DNA from: CAVTWH01 sp963794685
Lineage (GTDB): Bacteria; Actinomycetota; Actinomycetes; Mycobacteriales; Micromonosporaceae
Direction: 5' to 3'
Length of the DNA stretch: 64,000 nt
NCBI GenBank assembly: GCA_963794685.1
Contig: CAWCFK010000018.1
Location: forward strand, 62,001 to 126,000
This document shows, one piece after another, positions 1 to 10,700 of the stretch. The notes under the pieces were generated by a model. The model ran no database searches. It saw nothing but the letters and a program-made list of their open reading frames with translations, and had not been told where the DNA came from. How positions within the stretch are numbered: position 1 is the first letter of the stretch; every line of letters begins with the position of its first letter. The translations under genes were made by a program, and so were the position numbers.

Positions 1-1281
1 CCGACGGTCAACCCGATCATGGACGAGCACCGGATCGGCGGGGTCGCCGTGCTGCCCGGCACCGGCCAACTCGACGTGCTGCTGACCGGCTACACCGCGC
101 TGACCGGGCAGCCGCTGCCGGTCCGGCTGACCGACCTGGTCTACCACCAGATGCTCGCCGGCGAGGACGAGTGCCAGCTCGACGTGCGGCTGCACGCCGA
201 CGGCCAACTGGAGACGACCTCCCGGCCGGCCGGCGAGCCGGCGTCGGCGACCCTCCGGCACGCCTCCGCCCGGGTCTCGCCGCCGATCGCTGAGCCCACC
301 GTGGCCGACCTGGCGGTCCTGCGGCAGCGGCTGACCAGTCCGCTGGTCGACGCGGACAGTGGCGACCAGCTGTTCGGGCTCGGCCGCCGCTGGGACAACG
401 TCACCGGCACCTGGACCGCCGTCGACGGCGATCCGACCGAGTTGCTGGTCGAACTGCGGCTGCCCGACGAGTTCCACGACGACCTGGACCGGCACCTGAT
501 CCACCCGACCCTGCTGGACTCCGCGACGACCGCGTTCCGGCTCGCCGCCGACGGCTTCCACCTGCCGTTCTGCTGCCAGTCCATCACCTGTTACGCGCCG
601 CTGCCGGCGCACGTGTTCGCCCATGTCCGCAGGCAGCCCGGCGCTGCCGGGATCATCCGGGCGGACGTCGACCTGCTGGCCGCCGACGGTCGGCTGCTGG
701 TCCGGGCCGTCGGGTACACGCTGCGCAAGGTGGACCAGCAGACCGCGGCCGTGGCGACCTCCGCCGCGCCGGCCACGGCGCTCGCGGACGACGGCATCGA
801 CCCGGCCGAGGGGGTACGCATCACGCTTGGCCTGCTCGGCGCGGACCACCCCGGTCAGGTACTCGTCGAGCCGGGCGCCCGGCCGGTGGCGGTACGGCCG
901 CCGGCCCTGCGTCAGCCTGTTGCCGCGGCTCAGGTAGCGGCGCGGCCGGTGCAGCAGCCGGGAACCGTGGCCACGATGACCACCGCCACGATCCCGTCCA
1001 CCACCCCGGCCGCGCCCGCGGACCAGTCGGGTGCGGCCGTGGCAGGCGGGACCACCGGGCTGCAGGCGCGGGTGACCGCGCTGTGGGTACAGGTGATCGG
1101 GGATCCGTCGGTCCGGCCGGACGCCGACTTTTTCGAGGTGGGCGGGAACTCGCTGACCGCGGTGGGGCTGATCGGCAGCATCCGGGAGACGTTCGGGGTG
1201 GACCTGTCGATCAGTGCCATCTTCGACCACCCGACCATCGCGGCGCTCACCGCACTGCTGTACGAGCAGGGCCTGCGGTGA
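1..1281 (+). CDS. Type I polyketide synthase, C-terminal part (DH-ACP), 5' truncated by window edge
   Basis: The reading frame is open from base 1, so the N-terminus (presumably KS-AT) lies outside the window. The visible part begins with a polyketide dehydratase fold: the HxxxGxxxxP motif (H-RIG-G-VAVL-P) lies about residues 4-13 counted from the Met at 19, and the second catalytic motif HPTLLDSATTAF keeps the Asp but has no Gln/His four residues later. A Pro/Ala-rich linker follows, then an acyl carrier protein with GGNSL around 1141-1155; its Ser at 1150-1152 is the phosphopantetheine site. No ketoreductase is visible between DH and ACP, so either the order is unusual, reduction occurs in trans, or the DH is vestigial. 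The stop overlaps the next gene by 4 bp (GTGA), which indicates translational coupling. It probably supplies an acyl chain to the downstream NRPS. Confidence 0.88.
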   Translation, partial: PTVNPIMDEHRIGGVAVLPGTGQLDVLLTGYTALTGQPLPVRLTDLVYHQMLAGEDECQLDVRLHADGQLETTSRPAGEPASATLRHASARVSPPIAEPTVADLAVLRQRLTSPLVDADSGDQLFGLGRRWDNVTGTWTAVDGDPTELLVELRLPDEFHDDLDRHLIHPTLLDSATTAFRLAADGFHLPFCCQSITCYAPLPAHVFAHVRRQPGAAGIIRADVDLLAADGRLLVRAVGYTLRKVDQQTAAVATSAAPATALADDGIDPAEGVRITLGLLGADHPGQVLVEPGARPVAVRPPALRQPVAAAQVAARPVQQPGTVATMTTATIPSTTPAAPADQSGAAVAGGTTGLQARVTALWVQVIGDPSVRPDADFFEVGGNSLTAVGLIGSIRETFGVDLSISAIFDHPTIAALTALLYEQGLR

Positions 1282-3557
1282 CCGGCGAACTGGTCCGGCT
1301 GGACGACGAGTGGAGCCTGTGGCCGGTCGCCGCGGTCCGGGGCGCCGGGATGCCGGTCGACTGGCTGGCCGAGCTGTGCGCCGACGACGGGCCGGCGGCA
1401 CTGCGCCGGCTGCTCGCCCGACCCGCCTTCCTCGCCGCGCTGACCTGGCAGAACCCGACGGCGGTGCGGACCTGGGCGGGGGCCGCCGAACCCGACCTCA
1501 ACGCCTACCGGCTGGGTGTGCTCACCCGGTACGCCCAGCGGTACTGCACCAAGAACGACAGCATCGGCTTCTTCGGCGGCGTCGGCTGGGCCAGCCTGGT
1601 GGACCGGCCCGGCGACCGGCTCGCGGTGACCGGCGACGGCGGTACCCGGTGGGCAGGCGTGTACCTGGAACACTGGGCCGCGCACGCGATCGCGGACGCC
1701 TGGCTGGCTGACCCGCAGGTACGCGGGTACCTGCCGGTGCGCCGGACGGCCGGCGTGCACCTCGCCGGCGACGCTGCCTACCGCCCGTTCCGGCCGCCGT
1801 TGCCGCTGACCGGGCGGCAGCGGGCGGTACTGGACGCGATCGACGGGCAGCGCAGCATCCGGGAGCTGTCCGCATCACACGCCGACGCCGAGGTGACCGT
1901 CGCGGAGTTGACCGCTGCCGGCCTGGCCGTCGTGGGCGTGAACATCGTCCCGGGTCCGGCTCCGTTGGCGCCGTTGCGCAGTACCGCCGCCGGGCTGCCG
2001 GCCGACCTCGCCGCCGTCTGCCTCGGGCGGCTCGACGCACTCGACGCGGCGCTGGCCGGCGCGGCAGCCGTCGTCGCGCAGCCGGCCGCACTACGGGAGG
2101 CACTCGACCGTCTCGACGACGCCTTCGTCGCCGCCGCACAGCCGGTCTCAGCCGCCGTCCCGGACCTGCCCGAGCGGCCCGCGGCCGCCGCCGACGTGAC
2201 GACCACCCGGACCAGCGCGGCAGACGCCGCCGACGTGGCGACCACCCGGACGAAGGCGGCGGCCTCCGCCGGCCGGACGGTCGCCTACCCGGACTGCCGT
2301 CGCGATCTCGACGTGGAGATACCCCAGGGCCTGACGGCGCGGCTGGCCGCACCGCTGTCGCTGCTGCTGCGCGCGGCCCGCTGGTTCACCGCCGAACTCG
2401 GTGAGGCGGTGGACGAGCACCTCGCCCGGGAGTACCGCACGCTGGCCCGCAGCAGCGACCGGGTCAGCCTCGCCGACCTGCACCTGGCCTGCGCCGACCT
2501 GCTCACCGGCGCGGCCGGTACCGCCGTGCACGGGGTCGCCGAAGACTTCGCCATGCGCTGGCGCGAGGTGCTCACCGCGCCGCCCGGCACACCGCCCGGT
2601 CAGCCGCTGCACTTCACCGCCGAGGAACTCGAACCGCTGGTGTCGGTGCTGTTCCACGCCGAGCGCCCCGGTTGGGCGGCGGCTCGCGAGCACAGCCCCG
2701 ACCTGATGCTGGCCCAGCTCCCCGACGGCCCCCGCTGGGTACTGGGGGAGCTGCACCTGGCCATGAACACCTTCGAGTCCCGGTTCTTCCACACCCTCTC
2801 CGATGCTCCGGACCAGCTGGTCGAGTTGACCGCCCGGGACATGGCTGGTGGCCGGCTGGTACCCGGATACCGCTACGGTCCCCAGCTGGACTCGCGCCGG
2901 TACCCGCCACTGGCCACCCACGTGCCGCAGCGCTACCGGTACTGGTCGCATGGCGACGATCCGGGCCCGCCTGACGGCTCGGTCAGCTGGCCGGCCACCG
3001 GGCTGCTGGTGCGGCCCGAGGGCGGCGACCTGGTGGCCGGACCGGCGGGCGGGTGGGCGCTGCCGGCGCGCGAGTTCTTCGGCGAGTTCCTCTCGGCCAT
3101 CGCCGTCAACCACTTCCAGCTCCCCGGACCAGGGCCACGGGTCACCGTGGACGACCTGGTGATCCGGCGCGCCGGCTGGGCCTACCCGGCCGACGGCCTG
3201 CCGCCCGGCGTGGTCCACCAGCGCGGGTACCGGCCGGACGTGCTGGCCGACCGGCTGCGCGCCGACGGTCTGCCGCGCCACCTGTTCGCCCGTATTCCCG
3301 GCGAGCCGAAGCCGTTCTATGTGGACCTGTCCGCTCCGGCGCTGGTGACCAACCTCGCCCGGGCCTGGCGGCGCACCACCGTGGGGCCGGTACTGCTGCA
3401 GGAGATGCTGCCCGACCCCGACGGGCTGTGGCTGCACGATGCCGCAGGGCAGCGCTACACCACCGAATTCCGCATGGTGGCCGTCGACCGGGCCCTGCGG
3501 GTACTGCCGGGCCTGGCCGATCCGCGGCTGGCCGTCGTCGCCACCTCCGGGAGGTAG
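1278..3557 (+). CDS. LanB-like lantibiotic dehydratase / tRNA-dependent peptide ligase homologue, no elimination domain
   Basis: The protein has about 759 residues and matches the N-terminal glutamylation-type domain of class I lantibiotic dehydratases. Landmarks are the RYCTKNDSIGFFGG stretch near residues 88-101, the central Glu-rich and Arg-rich blocks, and RHLFARIPGEPKPFYVDLS near residues 665-685, close to the C-terminus. Family knowledge: these domains use glutamyl-tRNA or other aminoacyl-tRNA to modify Ser/Thr or to extend peptides (PEARLs). The separate approximately 300-residue elimination domain of full LanB proteins is absent here. An Ala/Thr/Arg-rich, internally repeated linker (near 2190-2270) splits the protein. 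GTG at 1278 is chosen because it overlaps the PKS stop; the longer frame upstream reads through the PKS gene. No lanthipeptide precursor or LanC is visible. The context is PKS, then this gene, then SbnB and NRPS, so it probably acts within a hybrid pathway. The exact substrate is unknown. Confidence 0.8.
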   Translation: MTGELVRLDDEWSLWPVAAVRGAGMPVDWLAELCADDGPAALRRLLARPAFLAALTWQNPTAVRTWAGAAEPDLNAYRLGVLTRYAQRYCTKNDSIGFFGGVGWASLVDRPGDRLAVTGDGGTRWAGVYLEHWAAHAIADAWLADPQVRGYLPVRRTAGVHLAGDAAYRPFRPPLPLTGRQRAVLDAIDGQRSIRELSASHADAEVTVAELTAAGLAVVGVNIVPGPAPLAPLRSTAAGLPADLAAVCLGRLDALDAALAGAAAVVAQPAALREALDRLDDAFVAAAQPVSAAVPDLPERPAAAADVTTTRTSAADAADVATTRTKAAASAGRTVAYPDCRRDLDVEIPQGLTARLAAPLSLLLRAARWFTAELGEAVDEHLAREYRTLARSSDRVSLADLHLACADLLTGAAGTAVHGVAEDFAMRWREVLTAPPGTPPGQPLHFTAEELEPLVSVLFHAERPGWAAAREHSPDLMLAQLPDGPRWVLGELHLAMNTFESRFFHTLSDAPDQLVELTARDMAGGRLVPGYRYGPQLDSRRYPPLATHVPQRYRYWSHGDDPGPPDGSVSWPATGLLVRPEGGDLVAGPAGGWALPAREFFGEFLSAIAVNHFQLPGPGPRVTVDDLVIRRAGWAYPADGLPPGVVHQRGYRPDVLADRLRADGLPRHLFARIPGEPKPFYVDLSAPALVTNLARAWRRTTVGPVLLQEMLPDPDGLWLHDAAGQRYTTEFRMVAVDRALRVLPGLADPRLAVVATSGR

Positions 3558-3563
3558 AAACCA

Positions 3564-4667
3564 GTGCTGGTGCTGACCAACGCCGACGTGCGGGCTGCGC
3601 TGCGGGGCCGCGAGGTCGAGTTGATCGAGGCGGTACGCGCGGCCTACGTCGCCCACGAGGCCGGCGACACGGCGGTGCCGCACTCCTCGTTCCTGCGCTT
3701 CCCGGACCGGCCCGCCGACCGGATCATCGCCCTGCCCGCGCTGCTCGGCGGCGCCCGGCCGGTCGCCGGTATCAAGTGGATCGCCTCGTTCCCCGGCAAC
3801 GTGGCCGCCGGCCGGGAACGGGCCTCGGCTGCGATGCTGCTCAACTCGATGGCGACCGGCGAACCGGTGGCGTTGCTGGAGGCGTCGGTGATCTCCGCCC
3901 GGCGCACCGCCGCCAGCGCGGCACTGGCGGCCCGGCTGCTGGCAACGCCGGCCGACGGCGACGGTGTGGCGCTGATCGGCTGCGGCGTCATCAACGCCGA
4001 GATCCTGCGCTTCCTGACCGTCGTCCATCCGGATCTGTCCACTGTGCTGGTTCATGACCTGGATCCGGTGCGGGCACAGCGGTTCGCCGAGCGGGCCGGG
4101 GCAGAACATCCCGGGCTGCGGGTGAGCGTCGCCGGTGACCTGGCGGCGGCGGTGGCCGGTCGGCGGCTGGTCAGTGTGGCCACCACGGCCGTCACACCGT
4201 GGCTGGACACCGCCGTTCTCGAGCCGGGATCGCTGGTCCTGCACGTCTCCCTGCGCGACGTGCTCCCGCGATGCGTCCCCGATGCCGTGAACGTCGTCGA
4301 CGACGCCGACCACGTGTGCCGGGCCGAGACCTCACTGGACCTGGCCGCCCGACAGCAGGGCGACCGGGCGTTCATCCGCGCCAGCATCGGGGCCCTGGCC
4401 ACCCACGGCGCCGAGGGGTTGCGCGATCCGCGCCGGCCCACCATCTTCTCCCCGTTCGGACTCGGCATGCTCGACCTCGCCGTCGCCGCGCTGGTCCACG
4501 AGTGGGCGCTCGCCCGCGGTCACGGCCTGGCCGTGCCGGACTTCCTCCCGGCCGTGCCCGTGACGGCCGACAACCCGGCCGCCCCGGCAATGGCCGACAA
4601 CCCGGCCGCCCCGGCGATGGCCGACAACCCGGCCGCGCCGGAGATGGCCGGCGAGCCGGCCGGCTGA
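3564..4667 (+). CDS. sbnB: SbnB-like 2,3-diaminopropionate biosynthesis dehydrogenase (ornithine cyclodeaminase family)
   Basis: This is an ornithine cyclodeaminase/mu-crystallin family protein of 367 residues. It carries the SbnB-type blocks RIIALPALLGG, GIKWIASFPGN, GRERAS, LLEASVISARRTAAS, the NAD-binding GCGVINAE, NVVDDADHV and IFSPFGLGMLDLA. Known SbnB enzymes oxidatively hydrolyse N-(1-amino-1-carboxyethyl)-glutamate to L-2,3-diaminopropionate and 2-oxoglutarate. The partner SbnA, which makes the substrate from O-phosphoserine and glutamate, is not in the window and may lie upstream. The GTG start at 3564 has a GGGAGG ribosome site at about 3549-3554, and the gene follows the LanB-like gene by 6 bp. 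The C-terminus carries three copies of a nine-residue repeat (consensus ADNPAAPAM), which is unusual for the family. A generic ornithine or arginine cyclodeaminase is the alternative. Confidence 0.78.
   Translation: MLVLTNADVRAALRGREVELIEAVRAAYVAHEAGDTAVPHSSFLRFPDRPADRIIALPALLGGARPVAGIKWIASFPGNVAAGRERASAAMLLNSMATGEPVALLEASVISARRTAASAALAARLLATPADGDGVALIGCGVINAEILRFLTVVHPDLSTVLVHDLDPVRAQRFAERAGAEHPGLRVSVAGDLAAAVAGRRLVSVATTAVTPWLDTAVLEPGSLVLHVSLRDVLPRCVPDAVNVVDDADHVCRAETSLDLAARQQGDRAFIRASIGALATHGAEGLRDPRRPTIFSPFGLGMLDLAVAALVHEWALARGHGLAVPDFLPAVPVTADNPAAPAMADNPAAPAMADNPAAPEMAGEPAG
4564..4644 (+). repeat. 27-bp tandem repeat, three copies, in the tail of the SbnB-like gene
   Basis: Three in-frame 27-bp units encode ADNPAAP(A/E)M repeats at the C-terminus of the dehydrogenase. 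The units are nearly identical at the nucleotide level, which indicates recent slippage expansion. The tail lies beyond the conserved catalytic fold and is probably dispensable. Confidence 0.85.
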
Positions 4668-4799
4668 GCTAGGGGCAGTGCGTCCGCGCCCCGCTGGCGA
4701 CTACTCGCCACGGCTGGCCGGATGCGTTGACCCGCCGCGAAACGCGGTGCAAACGTGACGACGGCGGGACCCCCGCCGGCAACCGATGGAGCGTGACGA
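4668..4799 (+). other. Gap between sbnB-like gene and first NRPS, with two small hairpins
   Basis: The 132-bp gap has no ORF that looks coding. It contains CCGCG-AAA-CGCGG (about 4735-4747) and a GGCGGG/CCCGCC dyad (about 4763-4777). Either could attenuate or stabilise the transcript ahead of the NRPS. No convincing promoter is seen, so the NRPS genes may be read from the same transcript as the upstream genes. Confidence 0.35.
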
Positions 4800-7700
4800 A
4801 TGGCTCAGTCCCAGTCCTCGGCCGCAGCCCAGCTCTCACCGGCCAAGCGGGAACTGCTGGCCCGGCTGGTACGCGGCGGTGGCGCCGCGGTCGCGCCGAC
4901 GGCACCACCGGTGGGCATCCCGACCGCCACCGGGACCGACTTCCCGCTCTCCAGCGCGCAGCGCAGCGTCCTGCTGCTGGACCAGCTGGCCGGCGGCATC
5001 CCGCTGTTCAACATCGTCACCGCCGACTGGCTGCCGCCCCAGGTCACGGTGGAGATGGTGCGCGCGGCCGTGCGGCCGTTCATCGCCGCGCACGACGCCC
5101 TGCGGATGCGGGTCGACACCTCGGGCGCCGAACCCCGGCTGGTGGTCGAGGACTCGGTGGTCGCCGAGGTGGTCGAGGTGACCTGCCCGGACCCCGGTGA
5201 CGACGTGACCGATGCGGCGATCGAGGCGGCCCGACAGTTCGCGGCGCAGCCGTACGTGTTGGAGCGCGCGCCGCTGTGGCGTACCGGCATCATCGACTTC
5301 GGGCGCGGTCGCCGGCTGTCCGTGGTGGCAGCGCACCACCTGGCCCTGGACGCCACCGCGCTCAGCTCGTTCGCCGCCCAACTGGCCGGCTACGCGCCCG
5401 ATGGCCCTCGCGCCGATCCGCTACGTCGACTACGCCTCCTGGCAGCAGGCGCGTGAGCGCGACGGCGGCTACGCCCCGGCCCTCGCGTACTGGCGCGAAC
5501 GCCTCGCCGACCTGCCCGCCCCGGTCGACCTGCCGACCGACCGGCCCCGCCCGCCGCTGCGCGACCTCGCCGGCCACACCGTCCACCTGGACCTCCCTCC
5601 CGAGGTGGCCGCCCGGGTCAGCGCACTGAGCCGGACCGAGGGCGCCACCCCGTACATCAGCCTGTTGACCGTCTTCGCCGCGTTGCTGTACCGCTACACC
5701 GGCCAGACCGACCTGCTGATCGGCTCCTCGGTGTCCGGCCGCACCCGACCGGAGTTGAGCGCGCTGCTGGGCATGCTGGTCAACCTCGTCCCCGTGCGGG
5801 TGGCCGTCGACGGCGGGCACTCCTTCCGGGACACCCTCGGCCAGGCCCGCGAGCGGGTCGCCGAGGCACTGGCACACCAGGATCTGCCCTACGACGCGCT
5901 GATCCGCGACCTGCGTCCCGGCCTGCCGCGCAACCGGCCGCCACTGGTCCAGGTGGGCTTCAACATGCCCTACGACACCACCGCCGCCGCACTGGGTCCG
6001 CTGGCGCTGCCGATCACGCCACAGGGCTCCCAGCTCGATCTGACGGTGCATGTCGTCCCGGCTCTCGGCGGCGTGCTGCGGATCGAGATGGAGTACAGCA
6101 CCGCGCTGTTCGACCAGGACACCGTCGAGCGCCTGCTGGCCGACTACGCGCGGCTGCTCGACACGTTCACCGCCGAACCCGGGTTGCCGCTGTCCGGGCC
6201 GGTGCTGGCCGACCCGCCGGTCGCCGCCGCCCCGATGGTGGGCTCAGAGCTGCTGCCCGAACTCGTTGCGGCACAGGCGCTGCGGACTCCGGACGCGTGC
6301 GCGGTGCTGGCCGGCGAGCAGCGGGTCAGCTACGCCGACCTGCGGGCCCGCGCCGACCTGCTGGCCCGGCGGCTGCGCGCGAACGGCGTGGCGGTCGAGA
6401 CGCCGGTCGGCGTGTACCTGGGTCGTGGCATCGACGCCGTGGTCGCCCTGCTGGCGGTCTGGCAGGCCGGCGGCTGCTACGTCCCGCTGGACCCGGAGCA
6501 TCCCGCGGAGCGGACCGCGGCCATCGTGGCCGACGCGGCGATCCGCACGGCGGTGACCACCACCGCCCATGCCGACCGCCTCGCCGCCCACGTCGCGACA
6601 GTGCTTTCCGTCGACGCCGCTGACGCCACCGCCGACGGCGGCGACAGCGGCGGCTGGCAGGAAAGCGCCGACGGCAACGACGTGACCGGTCTCGGCAAAC
6701 CCGTGCGGGTACGCCCGGATCAGGCCGCGTACATCCTGCACACGTCCGGATCCACCGGCCGCCCCAAGGGGGTGGTCATCACGCACGCGGGCATCGCCAA
6801 CCGGGTACTGCTGCCGATCCGCCAGCACGGTCTCGGCCCCGGTGACCGGGTGCTGCACAAGACCGCGCTGACCTTCGACGCGGCCGGCTGGGAGATCTTC
6901 AGCCCGCTGGTGTGCGGCGGTACCGTCGCCATCGCCGCGCCGGGCGTGGAACGTGACCCGGCGGCGGTACTGGCCGCGGTCGCCGACACCGGCGCGACCG
7001 TGCTGCAGGTGGTCCCGTCCCTGCTGCGCGAACTGGTCCGCGCCCCGGGCTGGGCGGACACTGCGACGCTGCGGCTGCTGATGTGCGCCGGGGAACCGCT
7101 GTCCGGCGAGTTGTGCGACGCGCTGCGCCGGTTGTCGCCGGCCCGGGTGGTCAACACCTACGGCCCCACCGAGTGCTCGATCGACATCACTGCGCACGAG
7201 TGGCCGCCGGAGCAGACCGCCGGCCCGGTGCCGATCGGCCACCCGATCGACGGCATGCGCGCCCTGGTACTCGACCGCGACGGCCTGGTCGCTCCGGTCG
7301 GCGTCACCGGCGAGCTGTACGCCGGTGGTGTCGGGGTCGCCCGCGGCTACCTCGACCGGCCCGACCTGACCGCCGACCGGTTCGTGCCCGACCCGTTCGG
7401 ACCGCCCGGATCCCGCCTGTACCGCACCGGCGACCTGGTACGCGCGGACCGGGACGGCTCACTGGTCTTCCTCGGCCGGCGGGACAGCCAGGTGAAGGTC
7501 AACGGTGTCCGGGTCGAGCCGGCCGAGATCGAGCAGGCGCTGCTGCGCCACCCGGACGTCCGCGCGGCCGCCGTGGTGGCCCGCGCGAGCGCCGACGGGG
7601 GACGGCAGCTCGTCGGGTACGCCTGCGTCGTCGGCGAGACAACGACCGCAGAACTGCGGGCCCACCTGCACCGGCTGCTGCCCGCCCCGATGGTGCCGGG

Positions 7701-10700
7701 CCTGCTGGTGCTCCTCGACCGGCTGCCGGTGACCACCAGCGGCAAGGTGGACCGCGGCGCGTTGGCCCAACTCGCCGCGCCCGCACCGGATACCGGCGAC
7801 GAGCCGCCCGCCGACGGGTACGAGAAGCTGGTTGCCGCCGCGTGGGTGGAACTGCTCGACATCGACCGGTTCGGCGTCACCGACGACTTCTTCGCCCTCG
7901 GCGGCCACTCGCTCCAACTCGCCCGGCTCGCCACCCTGCTGCGCGAGCGGTCCGGCCGGCCGGTGTCGCTCACCGAGCTGTACACCACCACGACAGTGCG
8001 GGCCCAGGCGCTGCTGCTGCACCGACCGTCCGAAGTGGACTCGACCATCGCCGTGCTGCCGCGCGACGGCCGGCTGACGCTCTCCGCCGGCCAGCGCCGG
8101 ATGTGGTTCCTCGAACAGCTCGAACCGGGACTGCTCAGCCACACCGTCCCGGTCGTGGTGCCGCTGCCGGCCGACGCCCGGGCCGAGGAGGCGAGCGCCG
8201 CCCTCGCCCTGGTCGCCGACCGCCACGAGATCCTGCGGACCCGGTACCTGGCCGACGCCGGCGAGCCGTACCAGGTCATCGACGCGCACCTGACGCCGGA
8301 GGTCTCCACCGGCAGGGTGTTCGGCGGCGCGCTGGACGCGCTGGGGGAGGCGCTGCCCCGGCTCGCCGCCGAGCCGTTCGACCTGGCCGCCGGCCCGGTG
8401 CTGCGCTGCCGGCTGGTGCACACCGCGACGGCCGGGCCGCTGCTGGTCGTGCTGTTCCACCACATCGCCTGGGACGGCGGGTCACTCGCGGTCTTCACCG
8501 ACGAACTGCAGCACGCCTACCGCACGGTGCGCGGCCTGCCGACCAGGCCTGCGCGGGCGGCACTGCCCGTCCAGTACGCCGACTATGCCGGGTGGCAACG
8601 TGCCCGGCTCGCGGCGGCCGGCGCGGACGATCTCGCCTACTGGCGTGCGCGGCTGGCCGGAGCCCGCGCCACCGCACTCCCGCCGGACCTGCCGCGCCCG
8701 CCGGTGTGGACCGGCCGGGGCAACACCTTCGCCTTCGCCATCGACGCGGCCACCGCGGCGGCCGCCCGCGCCGCGGGGCGGGCCCAGGCCGCGACGCCGT
8801 TCATGACCATGCTGACGGCGTTCCAGTCGGCCCTGGTCCGGGTCGTCGGCGAAACCGACATCGTGATCGGTACGCCGGTCGCCGCCCGCACCACCGGACA
8901 GACCGACGACCTGATCGGGTACTTCGCCAACACCGTTGTGCTGCGCACCGACCTGTCCGGCGACCCCGACGCGGCGCAGGCGCTGGCGCGTACCCGGGAA
9001 GTGACTCTGGCGGCGTACCGGCACCAGGAGACCCCGTTCGACGACGTGGTCGACGCGCTGCGGCCGCCCCGCGACCCGTCCCGTACGCCGCTGTTCGCCA
9101 TCATGTTCGAGCTGGCCGACCGGCTGCCGTACCTGCCCGAGCCGGCTGACGGCCTGGACCCGGCGACGCTGCACCTGGACTGGCCCGGCGCCACCTACGA
9201 GCTGACAGTGTCCCTGGTGGACCGACCGGACGGCGGGTACCTGGCACTGGCCGAGTACGCCTGCGACCTGTTCCACCGCGACACCGTGCAGGCCGTCGTC
9301 GACGCGTTCCGCACGGAGGTGGCAGCGCTCGCCGCCACCGCCGGTGGTTCCGCCCCGGACGCCGGTTCCGTCCCGGCCGACCATCCGGTCCTGGGCCGGC
9401 AGGTCGCGGACGATCCTGCCCCGGTCCGGACGCTCGCCGACGTGCTGCACCGTCAGGCCCGCGATCAGGGCCACCTGCCGGCCGTGTGCTCGGCCGACGG
9501 CGAGCTCAGCTACGCCGAACTGGACGAGCGCGTCACCGCACTGGCTGGCGCCCTTGTCGCGGCTGGTGCCGCGCCCGCCGCGCCGGTTGCGGTGTGCCTG
9601 CCGCGCAGCGGTGACCTGGTGGTCGCGGCGCTGGCCGTGATGCGGGCCGGCGGCTGCCACGCGCCCCTGGACGCCGACGCTCCCATAGCCAGGATCGCCG
9701 GCATGCTCGCGGCCACCGGTACCCGGCTGCTGGTCAGCGACGCGGCGACGGTGGCCCGGCTGGCCCCGACCGGCGCGCTGACCGGGATCGACGTCGTGTA
9801 CCCGGATGCGGCGGGTCCGGACGGCACGGTCGAGCCCGCTCCGATGGTTGCCGGCAGCCCCGCCTACCTCGTGCACACCTCCGGCTCGACCGGGCAGCCC
9901 AAGGGCGTGGTGGTCGACCACGCCCGGTACCTGGCGCACTGCCGGGCAATGGTGGACGCCTACGGCGTCGGGCCCGGCGACCGGCTGCTGATGACCTGCC
10001 CGCCGTTCGTGGACGTGGCGATGGAGAACATCGGGGTCGCCGTCGCCGCCGGAGCTACCGTGGTGGTGGGCGAGGCGGGTCCGTGGAGCCCGCGGGCGCT
10101 GCCCGACCTGATCGCGCGCGAACGTATTGCCGTCATTGACATCCCACCTGCCGCGCTGCGCGACATGCTCGACGTGGTCGGCATGCGCGATCCACGACTG
10201 GCCACCCTGCGGCTGGTGAACGTGGGTACCGACGTGGTGTACGCCGGGGACGTCCAGCGGCTCGCCGCGCTCGAACTGCCGGCCCGCTGCGTGGCCAGTT
10301 ACGGGCCGACCGAGGCGGTCATCACCGCCAGCCTGTATCCGCTGACCCCGGCCGACCTCACCGGGCTGGACCCGGCGTCGGCCCTGGCGATCGGCCGCCC
10401 GACCGCCGGCCACGCGGCCTACGTGCTCGACGCGCAGCTGGCGGCTGTCCCCGACGGCGAGATCGGCGAGCTGGTACTCGGTGGTGACGCGCTCGCCGAC
10501 GGGTACCACCGGCAGCCGGCGCTGACCGCGGAGCGGTTCGTCCCGGACCCCTTCGCCGCCCGCCCCGGGGCCCGGATGTACCGCACCGGCGACCGGGTGG
10601 CCAGGCGGCCGGACGGAATCCTGGACTTCCACGGCCGGGCCGATCGCCAGGTGAAGATCAACTCCTTCCGGGTCGAGCTCGGTGAGGTCGAGGCCCGGCT

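Noticed and set aside
2148..4313. Long minus-strand open frame opposite the LanB-like and SbnB-like genes
   Set aside because: Composition is typical of an antisense shadow, and the plus-strand proteins match known families.
4564..4644. Possible CRISPR-like array
   Set aside because: Units are contiguous, in frame and coding, with no spacers.
1278..4667. Classical lanthipeptide cluster
   Set aside because: No precursor, cyclase or elimination domain is visible; neighbouring genes are PKS and NRPS.
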